This document shows positions 6,783 through 12,346 of a stretch of DNA of 12,346 bases, piece by piece. Within the stretch, counting starts at the first letter, position 1. Each line of letters starts with the position of its first letter. Under the pieces are notes generated by a model. The model was not told where the DNA came from and ran no database searches. It saw only the letters and a program-made list of their open reading frames with translations. The DNA is from JBBQED01 sp038320345. Its GTDB lineage: Bacteria > Bacteroidota > Bacteroidia > AKYH767-A > OLB10. Position numbers and translations under genes: made by a program. The DNA is taken from positions 1 through 12,346 of the forward strand of contig JBBQED010000036.1 of assembly GCA_038320345.1 (NCBI GenBank), in the 5' to 3' direction.

Positions 6783-7286
6783 CTATTGCCTGCATAACCT
6801 GCTGATGATTTCCTTGTTTTCTGGATATGCAAGACTCAATTTATCAGCATTAGCAAGTTCAAAATCCTGAAAATCGAAACCAGGAGCTACTGTACAGCCA
6901 CATAATGAATAGGAATCGGGTACCGAACACTTACTGGCAAACCAAGAGCCGGCAGGTACTATCTGTTGCAGTAATTCTCCTTCCTCAAGTCGTTTGCCGA
7001 GCTTAAGTTCCAGAAGTTTTCCATTGGGATTTAATACATAAATGGTAATTGAATCTCCTTCATAAAAATGCCATACTTCATCTGATTTTATCCGGTGAAA
7101 TCCTGAAAAAGTATTGCCCGGTAGCAGAAAGTAAATGGAAGTACAAACTGATCTTAAATAATTCTGATGATGTGCCACACCTGATACATTAATCAAGTCA
7201 TCAGATCGATAAACTTCTTTATAATATCCTCCTTCTGGATGAGATAGGAGATTCAGTTGTGTAACCCAATAAGTAATTGGATGCAT
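6783..7286 (-). CDS. DUF985 (Cupin_5) family cupin protein
   Basis: This 167-residue protein has the hallmarks of the DUF985 cupins in order: SHPEGGYYKEVYRS (15-28), TSIYFLLPGNTFSGFHRIKS (49-68), the metal-site-like block DEVWHFYEGDSITIYVL (69-85), VPAGSWFAS (110-118) and CGCTVAPGFDFQDFEL (129-144). His64 and His73 with nearby acidic residues are candidate metal ligands. Members form a small beta-barrel; the reaction is not established for most of them. The length matches the family. It is the last gene of the co-oriented run starting with the sigma factor, 36 bases after the glycosyltransferase gene, so it may be cotranscribed with it. The ATG at 7286 gives the expected family N-terminus. 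Confidence 0.9.
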   Translation of the reverse strand: MHPITYWVTQLNLLSHPEGGYYKEVYRSDDLINVSGVAHHQNYLRSVCTSIYFLLPGNTFSGFHRIKSDEVWHFYEGDSITIYVLNPNGKLLELKLGKRLEEGELLQQIVPAGSWFASKCSVPDSYSLCGCTVAPGFDFQDFELANADKLSLAYPENKEIISRLCRQ

Positions 7287-7322
7287 ATTTTTTGAAGTTA
7301 TAGATAGATTAAAGTATATTCT

Positions 7323-8324
7323 TTACAGGTATTGATCTACCGCTTTTTTAACATCGATACCAAAGCCGCATTTGAAATGTCCCTTCGGACAAGTTTTAAA
7401 ACCATGCAAACCACACGGACGACAGTCTAGCTCCAAATCGGTTTCTATGATCTGTTGAATATCTGATAAAGGTCCAAAGCCAAAAGCGGGAACAGTGCTG
7501 CAAAAAAACACAGTTACCGGTGCATTCATCGCCGATGCAAGATGTAATGGAGCGGAGTCGTTTACAAAATTCCGAACGGCATCTTTCATAAGTGCCGCCG
7601 TTTGTAGTAATGATAATTTTCCTGCAAGATTCACTACAGCATTGTCTTTTGATAGCAATCGTATCGATTCACAAAAGGCTTGATCTCCAGGTCCACCATT
7701 TAAAAAAATAGTGAGCGCATCACCATTCGTTTTCCTGATTTCGTGTATTAAGGTTATCCATTTTTCTTGTGGTAATTGCTTGGTGAACCAAACAGATGCT
7801 GGTGCCAGGGTTACATATTTCTGCTGCTGATAAACACTGATTTTAGCATAGTCTGCCGCATCTGGATACAATATAGGTCGCTGGTAGGTGATACTGGTTA
7901 GATGAGCGATTAATCTGAAATTGCGTTCGACTTCATGATTTGTTAAATTTTTGTTTATTTGATGACTAATTTTTTTATCAAATAAAAACGAGAATGGATT
8001 CTTATCAAATCCTATTTTTTGTTTGCCATTACTAAAAGCGGTGAGCAATCCTGTTGCAGCGAATCTCTGCAGATTAATCACATGATCATAATGTCCATTT
8101 CTAATTTGACCTAATAATGTTAATAGATTCCCATTTTTATGCTGTGTTTTATCCCAAATAAGAATCTGTCTAATTCCCGGAAAATTTTTGAGCAATGATT
8201 CATTTCCTTTCCGGATTAAAACATCTAATTCTACGTCTGGGTAAGTATCAGCAAGTACCCTCAATAAGGGAGTGGCAAGAATTACATCACCAATAAAAGC
8301 TGTTTGAATAATCAGGATTTTCAC
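7323..8324 (-). CDS. Glycosyltransferase family 9 protein, LPS heptosyltransferase-like
   Basis: This 333-residue GT-B fold enzyme resembles ADP-heptose:LPS heptosyltransferases (WaaF/RfaF type), which add heptose to the lipid A-core on the cytoplasmic face of the inner membrane. Visible motifs are MKILIIQTAFIGDVILATPL at the N-terminus, APASVWFTKQLPQEKW (174-189, the usual P-[AG]-[AS]-x-W-x-x-K segment), LNGGPGD (208-214) and the nucleotide-sugar block VNDSAPLHLASAMNAPV (254-270). A cluster of four cysteines (301, 304, 312, 319) near the C-terminus recurs in many Bacteroidota members. The start is GTG: it begins exactly at the conserved MKILII and no closer ATG exists. It lies 11 bases after the exported protein gene, so cotranscription is likely. 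The actual sugar donor is inferred. Confidence 0.87.
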   Translation of the reverse strand: MKILIIQTAFIGDVILATPLLRVLADTYPDVELDVLIRKGNESLLKNFPGIRQILIWDKTQHKNGNLLTLLGQIRNGHYDHVINLQRFAATGLLTAFSNGKQKIGFDKNPFSFLFDKKISHQINKNLTNHEVERNFRLIAHLTSITYQRPILYPDAADYAKISVYQQQKYVTLAPASVWFTKQLPQEKWITLIHEIRKTNGDALTIFLNGGPGDQAFCESIRLLSKDNAVVNLAGKLSLLQTAALMKDAVRNFVNDSAPLHLASAMNAPVTVFFCSTVPAFGFGPLSDIQQIIETDLELDCRPCGLHGFKTCPKGHFKCGFGIDVKKAVDQYL

Positions 8325-8335
8325 AAGAAGTCGAA

Positions 8336-8968
8336 TTATAACGGATGTTTATCATTGTACAGTTCGATAAAACGTAACAGTAATTGCCGACGTTTTTTAT
8401 TGCTCTCGAGCGCTTGGTATTTCAGTAATAAATCAGGGTCTCGATCTTTTATAATTCTACTAAAATCATCAACGTTGTAATCCATGATGTTGCCAGTTTT
8501 AAAATCATACAAGCGAGGGGTAATTTCTTTAGTTTGATCTAAGCTTACCGGTGAAAATGGTGCTTTTACAAGCGGATAGCTTTCATTAAAAAACGATAGT
8601 TCACCCAAATTATTGACTTTATGTGCGTATCCGTTTTTCTGTAGATACAAACTACCATCTTCATAAAATCCCCAAACTTTTTTTCGTTCCAAAAATGTTT
8701 TCACACATTCTGAATTTTTGTAAAACAAGGAATCGTTTTTAAACCAATTTCTAATAGTCTTTATACCACCCATGTTTAAGGTGGAAGTGGTAAAATCAGG
8801 ATGATGGTCGAGGAAAGAAGCTTGACTGGTATAAAGTCCGTCTGAATAAGTTGTTGTTTCAGGAAGGCGTTTATTCACTGCTGAATCTTGAGCAAAAATC
8901 TGTTGCTGAATTCCGGACACCAATAGCAATAATAAGATTAAATAAAACCGGATTGGAGAGCTGCTCAT
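8336..8968 (-). CDS. Exported protein of unknown function
   Basis: This 210-residue protein begins with a signal peptide (residues 1-27, FYLILLLLLVSG core, likely cut after IFAQ). I do not recognise a named domain. The mature part holds DGLYTSQASFLDHHPDF (43-59), followed by VWGFYEDGSLYLQKNGYAHK (98-117) and LGELSFF (121-127). This pattern recurs in uncharacterised Bacteroidota exported proteins, where it looks like a small beta-rich domain. The C-terminus (150-210) is charged and helical with no membrane segment. It sits between the anti-sigma gene (66 bases upstream) and the heptosyltransferase-like gene (11 bases downstream), so it is probably cotranscribed with the latter and could act in the envelope. 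A fuller function cannot be assigned. Confidence 0.75.
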   Translation of the reverse strand: MSSSPIRFYLILLLLLVSGIQQQIFAQDSAVNKRLPETTTYSDGLYTSQASFLDHHPDFTTSTLNMGGIKTIRNWFKNDSLFYKNSECVKTFLERKKVWGFYEDGSLYLQKNGYAHKVNNLGELSFFNESYPLVKAPFSPVSLDQTKEITPRLYDFKTGNIMDYNVDDFSRIIKDRDPDLLLKYQALESNKKRRQLLLRFIELYNDKHPL

Positions 8969-9034
8969 GAGTTGAAATAGAATCTTGATTACTTGTTGTT
9001 TGTTTTGTTTGTTAGCAAATTACTTAGAGGAACC

Positions 9035-10186
9035 TTATAATTTTCTGAGCAACTCTTGCGCTTTCTCAAAATGTTCACCTTTAAATTTCAACACTTGCTT
9101 AAGTGCATTCTGAGCGTCATTTTTGTGATCGATTTTCAGGTTTGCCAAACCTTCATACCACCATGAAGCTTCAATATAAGTTGATGAATTTGTTTTCCGG
9201 TAATCTTGGAGTCGCTTGATTGCTATATGTGGCTGATCAGAGGATAAGTAAGAAACTCCACTATAAAAAAGTGCATCAGGTGTGTCTTTTACTTGATCAA
9301 ATAATCCCGCTGCAGCACTAAATTTTTCATTTTTATAAAGACTCATCGCTTGTTCAAAGAATTCAATTTTAGCAGACTCTTCTCTAGCAGAATACGCACT
9401 GCTTCGCTTACTTTGAGTAGCCTTAGTCTCAGTTTCATTTAGTTTTTTATCTTTTAATAAGTGAACTTGATCAGCACTAGCTGCATTAGCTGGTGCACTA
9501 GGTGTATTGGCAACTTTGGAATCACTAAATGCAACAGCTTTTTCACCTGAAGCTTCTTGAACACTCGTTTCGTTGTCTTCTTTTATTCCAGTTGCCTGAA
9601 TTTCATTGGGGCTGTAAGCTTCATCTTTAATAGAATTTACTGACTCTTTAGTATCCGTATGAATCGCTTTTTCAGCTACTTTCTTGTTGGTTTTCGAATC
9701 TTGAATGATATTCTGATCTGTTGCAATTTGACTTTCTCTTGCTGATGTTGCTAGTGCTGATGCTGAATCTATTGATAACGGAGCTGTGTTTTGTGGAGCA
9801 GGATATGGTTTGTATTCTTGAGTAAACATTTTTTCTGAATTGTTCTTGGGTAATACAATCCATAAAGTAGCTGCACTTACGAAAATGAGGGCAAAAGCAG
9901 CAGCAATCCTCCATGGAAACATTACTTTTACTTTTGGATTTTCTTCTTCTTCCTCTAGATAACTAACTATATTTTGTTTTAAATCAGCATTAATCGTTTT
10001 TAAATCATTGGGATTTTTCATGATTTGTATGCCTTCCAAAGCATCACTACAAAGTTCACAATCGAGCAAATGCATTTCCGCCTTATGTTGTTCATAAGGA
10101 CTCATCTTACCATTCAAGTAATTCAGGATCTGTTCTTCACTTAAACAGTCTTCCGGCTGAAAGTAATCAGTTGTCTGCTTCTGCAT
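9035..10186 (-). CDS. Membrane anti-sigma factor with N-terminal zinc finger and periplasmic TPR domain
   Basis: This 383-residue protein has four parts. Residues 12-53 are a zinc-binding anti-sigma (zf-HC2/ZAS) domain with H39-x3-C43-x2-C46 and an upstream C14. Residues 91-113 are a single membrane helix (WRIAAAFALIFVSAATLWIV). Residues about 118-270 are a polar low-complexity linker rich in Ser, Ala, Glu, Lys and Asn. Residues about 273-383 contain about three TPR-like helix pairs, including FFEQAMSLYKNEKFSAAAGLF and DALFYSGVSYLSSDQPHIAI. By family knowledge the cytoplasmic zinc finger holds the cognate ECF sigma factor, while the periplasmic part senses a partner or signal. The start overlaps the 3' end of the sigma gene by 20 bases, which supports a coupled sigma/anti-sigma pair. 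Confidence 0.87.
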   Translation of the reverse strand: MQKQTTDYFQPEDCLSEEQILNYLNGKMSPYEQHKAEMHLLDCELCSDALEGIQIMKNPNDLKTINADLKQNIVSYLEEEEENPKVKVMFPWRIAAAFALIFVSAATLWIVLPKNNSEKMFTQEYKPYPAPQNTAPLSIDSASALATSARESQIATDQNIIQDSKTNKKVAEKAIHTDTKESVNSIKDEAYSPNEIQATGIKEDNETSVQEASGEKAVAFSDSKVANTPSAPANAASADQVHLLKDKKLNETETKATQSKRSSAYSAREESAKIEFFEQAMSLYKNEKFSAAAGLFDQVKDTPDALFYSGVSYLSSDQPHIAIKRLQDYRKTNSSTYIEASWWYEGLANLKIDHKNDAQNALKQVLKFKGEHFEKAQELLRKL

Positions 10187-10754
10187 CTTTGCTTAGGATA
10201 ATCTTTAAATTCCGTTTCCCATTCTGGATATAACTCTTTACCTGATTAAGATCGTAGCCAGTAATCTCAGCGACCTGCAAATAACTCATTTCTTTTAAAT
10301 AAAACAGTTCGATACAGGTTTTTTGATTGGCATCTAACTTCTGAATCGCAACTTCCATATTACTCAGATTTCTTTCCTTTTCTAAAGCTGGATCGATACC
10401 AACCTCTGCCGGATGCACAAAAGATGCATTTTCCACAAAGACATGATCCATTCCTGAAATTTCTTTTGGCTTCGATCTGAGCTTCATCAAACAATGATTT
10501 TTCGCTACTGTATGTAACCAAGCCTTGAAAAAACCAATTTCATGTTTTTGTAACTCTCGGAGTAACTTTTCAAAGATTTGCATGACCGCATCTTTACTGT
10601 CATCCTCATCTCTTAAATACTTCATACAAACCCCAAACACCAAATGCGTGTAGCGCTCATATAAAATTCCAATACATGAATTATCACCGGAGGATTTAAA
10701 TCTGGCGATTAATTCAGGATCGCTAAGCTTGCTTATGTCTGTAGAGGAGTTCAC
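10167..10754 (-). CDS. ECF-type RNA polymerase sigma factor
   Basis: This 195-residue protein has the two-domain ECF layout. Region 2 lies at about 27-67 (LYERYTHLVFGVCMKYLRDE and DAVMQIFEKL). Region 4 lies at about 138-187 and ends in a helix-turn-helix: FYLKEMSYLQVAEITGYDLN (151-170), then QVKSYIQNGKRNLK. There is no region 1 or 3, as expected for ECF factors. The start codon is GTG: an in-frame stop lies nine codons upstream and no ATG lies between. The next Met is residue 43, inside region 2, so GTG is well supported. It is the first gene of the run and overlaps its anti-sigma gene. Target promoters are unknown; autoregulation is common for such pairs but is not shown here. Confidence 0.9.
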   Translation of the reverse strand: MNSSTDISKLSDPELIARFKSSGDNSCIGILYERYTHLVFGVCMKYLRDEDDSKDAVMQIFEKLLRELQKHEIGFFKAWLHTVAKNHCLMKLRSKPKEISGMDHVFVENASFVHPAEVGIDPALEKERNLSNMEVAIQKLDANQKTCIELFYLKEMSYLQVAEITGYDLNQVKSYIQNGKRNLKIILSKDAEADN

Positions 10755-11036
10755 CGTTAAATTCAGCTCAAAGATAGTTCAGAGAGGATTCAGTCAGTTG
10801 AGTTTTTCGACTGAAAGATCATGCTTTTCGACGATGCGTATCATCCTTTGGGATTTCCATTGGCAAATAACAGTATTTCCTGCTTTTTTAGGGCGAGTCA
10901 AGGATTGAATGTTCAGAATTCTAGCTCCGTTGGCATAAACCGCAACGGCTAATTTAAATCATGAAGTGCTTGGATGGAACCTGATTCAATTGATGTACTA
11001 AAGTGTTGTGTTCCTTCTCTTCAAATTTATTTCGTT
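10755..11036. other. Intergenic stretch without a recognised gene
   Basis: This is part of the divergent region between the sigma gene and phoH. Both strands carry modest open frames here: minus 10794-10958, ending at a TGA, and plus 10820-10952 beginning MLFDDAYHPLG. Neither resembles a family or has a supported start signal. A short inverted repeat, CCGTTG (10927-10932) with CAACGG (10943-10948), lies in the middle without a T-run. The sigma-gene promoter should be in this stretch, but I could not identify it with confidence. Confidence 0.3.
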
Positions 11037-11141
11037 TTAGTAAATTTTGAAGCCTAAAGATAAAATATCTTGATAATCATTTTCTATCTTTAAGCCGTAA
11101 TCAAACAAAACTGTCCCGATTTTGTTGGCTTTATATTCCAC
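11037..11141 (-). pseudogene. Probable 3' remnant of an outer-membrane beta-barrel gene
   Basis: The minus strand encodes 34 residues before a stop. They contain two strand-like segments, IGTVLFDYGLKI and DILSLGFKIY, separated by a short turn, ENDYQ. This alternating pattern ending in an aromatic residue at the stop codon is typical of the last two strands of an outer-membrane barrel. Upstream the frame is closed by TAA directly before a GTG. A neighbouring frame (MQKLSGI followed by a stop) could be the continuation after a one-base shift. No full gene fits the space before phoH, so it is most likely a truncated relic. A short functional peptide or chance cannot be excluded. Confidence 0.35.
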
Positions 11142-11151
11142 TTAATTTTTG
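11122..11151 (+). promoter_or_regulatory. Candidate Bacteroidota-type promoter of phoH
   Basis: TTG at 11122-11124 is followed after exactly 19 bases by AATTTTTG (11144-11151), a seven-of-eight match to TAnnTTTG. This would place transcription start about 40-45 bases before the phoH ATG. The site overlaps the putative barrel remnant on the other strand. Confidence 0.45.
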
Positions 11152-11200
11152 CATTGAAAATTTAGAAAGTTTAAAGCTAGAAACGGGTAATTAAATACAT

Positions 11201-12229
11201 ATGAAAGAAATTATTATTCCGGTTGAATTCGCAAACCCGGTGGCCTTTTTTGGAGTGAATGATGCCAATTTAGATGTAGTTCGAAGAAAATTTCCTACAG
11301 TAAAAATTATAGCCCGCGGACAGGAAATAAAAATTATGGGCGATGATGCTCAACTGTTGGAAGTATCAGAAAAATTTAAACAAATAATTCAGCATTTTGA
11401 AAAAAATGAAATGCTGACTCCAACGGAAGTGGATTATCTTTTGAATGGTTCTGGAACATCAACGGATGCTACCTCAAAAAATTCGGTAAATGGCGATCAA
11501 AAAGATGTACTCGTATTTGCTCCAGGTGGATTGATCGTAAGAGCACGAACGCCTAATCAGAAAAAACTTGTAGAGTCTTGTGATAAAAATGATATTGTTT
11601 TCGCTATTGGTCCCGCGGGAACTGGAAAAACATATACTGCGGTTGCACTTGCGGTGAGAGCCCTTAAGAATCGAGAAATCAAAAGGATAATTTTGACTCG
11701 TCCTGCCGTTGAAGCGGGTGAACATCTTGGATTTTTGCCTGGTGATTTAAAAGAGAAAATTGATCCTTATCTGCGTCCATTATATGATGCTTTATTCGAT
11801 ATGGTACCTGGCGAAAAACTCCGTACTTTAATTGAAAGCGGTGTCATTGAAGTAGCACCACTAGCCTTTATGCGCGGGCGTACACTAGATAATGCATTCG
11901 TGATCCTCGATGAAGCACAAAATGCAACAGAAAGTCAGTTGAAGATGTTTTTGACGCGTATGGGTCCTACTGCTAAATTTATCGTGACCGGTGATGTATC
12001 ACAAGTCGATCTTCCACGCAGTCAGCCTTCAGGATTGATTCAAGCAACTCGCTTACTGAATAAAATCGAAGGGATTGGTTTTGTGTATTTGGATGCATCA
12101 GATGTGGTACGTCATCGTTTGGTAAGAGATATTATTTTTGCTTACGATAAAATACAAAAAGATCCTGTTTCACCGAAACAATTTAATGCTGAATCAGGAA
12201 ATACTCCCGGATCTTCTCAAACATCATAA
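11201..12229 (+). CDS. phoH: PhoH-family (YbeZ/PhoH-like) P-loop ATPase
   Basis: This 342-residue cytoplasmic protein has the size and layout of YbeZ/PhoH-like ATPases. The N-terminal region (about 1-65) resembles the small KH-like domain of this family, with IIPVEFANPVAFFGVNDANL and VKIIARGQEIKIMG. The ATPase core holds the P-loop GPAGTGKT (137-144), the conserved TRPAVEAGEHLGFLPGDLKE (166-185), PYLRPLYDAL (189-198), the Walker B-like VILDEAQNAT (234-243) and TGDVSQVDLP (263-272). Family members are predicted RNA-linked ATPases; YbeZ acts with the endoribonuclease YbeY, but no ybeY is visible here. A poorly conserved tail (about 322-342, rich in Ser, Pro and Gly) ends the protein. A promoter candidate lies at 11122-11151. 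The 3' end overlaps a convergent gene by 13 bases. Confidence 0.95.
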   Translation: MKEIIIPVEFANPVAFFGVNDANLDVVRRKFPTVKIIARGQEIKIMGDDAQLLEVSEKFKQIIQHFEKNEMLTPTEVDYLLNGSGTSTDATSKNSVNGDQKDVLVFAPGGLIVRARTPNQKKLVESCDKNDIVFAIGPAGTGKTYTAVALAVRALKNREIKRIILTRPAVEAGEHLGFLPGDLKEKIDPYLRPLYDALFDMVPGEKLRTLIESGVIEVAPLAFMRGRTLDNAFVILDEAQNATESQLKMFLTRMGPTAKFIVTGDVSQVDLPRSQPSGLIQATRLLNKIEGIGFVYLDASDVVRHRLVRDIIFAYDKIQKDPVSPKQFNAESGNTPGSSQTS

Positions 12230-12346
12230 TAAGATAACGCTATTCGGAAAGTATCGCAATGTGATGTAACAATGTCATTGATCTTTTCTGAGTATCCTCC
12301 TCCCATAGTAATTACTAATGGTACTTTATGTTCATGACATAAGCGG
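12217..12346 (-). CDS. Histone deacetylase-like protein, C-terminal end only
   Basis: A minus-strand frame enters from the window edge and runs 42 codons to a TGA at 12217-12219. It encodes HKVPLVITMGGGYSEKINDI, then VTSHCDTFRIALSYYDV. This is the C-terminal signature of bacterial histone deacetylase/AcuC-like amidohydrolases, in which the GGGY motif carries the tyrosine that helps stabilise the transition state. It is followed by a helix of the form I-x-x-I-V-x-x-H-x-x-T-[FY]-R. The zinc-binding residues lie outside the window. In bacteria such enzymes remove acetyl groups from small molecules or proteins; the substrate is unknown. The gene is convergent with phoH and their coding ends overlap by 13 bases, so no separate terminator fits between them. 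Confidence 0.8.
   Translation of the reverse strand, partial: RLCHEHKVPLVITMGGGYSEKINDIVTSHCDTFRIALSYYDV

Noticed and set aside
9672..9914. 80-residue Cys/Ser-rich minus-strand frame inside the anti-sigma gene
   Set aside because: It is a shadow of the anti-sigma frame, which shows a coherent membrane helix and linker at the same place.
10794..10958. Open frames on both strands between the sigma gene and phoH
   Set aside because: Neither strand shows a ribosome binding site, a start fitting a family, or recognisable motifs; lengths of 43-55 codons are expected by chance.
1..12346. CRISPR arrays, insertion sequences, tRNA or rRNA genes
   Set aside because: I saw no spaced direct repeats, transposase motifs, terminal inverted repeats or tRNA T-loop signatures.

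Overview
This window comes from an AT-rich genome and most likely from a member of the Bacteroidota. Three things point that way: SprB-type repeats in a secreted giant protein, -7 boxes of the form TAnnTTTG in front of several genes, and an ECF sigma factor followed by an anti-sigma factor with a large periplasmic tetratricopeptide (TPR) domain. The genus cannot be read from the sequence. Most genes lie on the minus strand; the acetyltransferase at 5232-5741 and phoH at 11201-12229 are the only clear plus-strand genes.

Layout. Positions 1-2546 (minus) hold the first 848 codons of a secreted, glycine-rich, modular surface protein whose C-terminus lies outside the window. Positions 2672-4141 (minus) encode a DASS/SLC13-type anion:sodium symporter, followed by about 320 bases without a recognisable gene. 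Positions 4495-5082 (minus) encode a periplasmic YceI-family protein with a clear intrinsic terminator. It is divergent from a GNAT acetyltransferase (5232-5741, plus). Positions 5755-6681 (minus) form a tight three-gene cluster: YtxH-like, holin-like (YqjE-type) and a small coiled-coil protein. This resembles the E. coli yqjD-yqjE-yqjK arrangement for membrane-anchored stress proteins.

Positions 6783-10754 (minus) look like one long co-oriented unit. In order of transcription it holds an ECF sigma factor, a zinc-finger anti-sigma factor with a periplasmic TPR domain, an exported protein of unknown function, a family 9 glycosyltransferase (LPS heptosyltransferase-like) and a DUF985 cupin. I infer an envelope-sensing circuit placed next to envelope genes.

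The sigma gene and phoH are divergent, separated by 446 bases. This gap contains what looks like the last 34 codons of an outer-membrane beta-barrel gene (11037-11141, minus), probably a remnant. phoH (11201-12229, plus) encodes a PhoH/YbeZ-type ATPase. Its 3' end overlaps by 13 bases, tail to tail, the end of a histone-deacetylase-like gene that enters from the right edge (12217-12346, minus).

The most unusual structure is in the first gene: two SprB-type repeats appear to be split by a roughly 160-residue inserted domain, giving a nested tandem architecture behind a beta-helix-like glycine-rich head.
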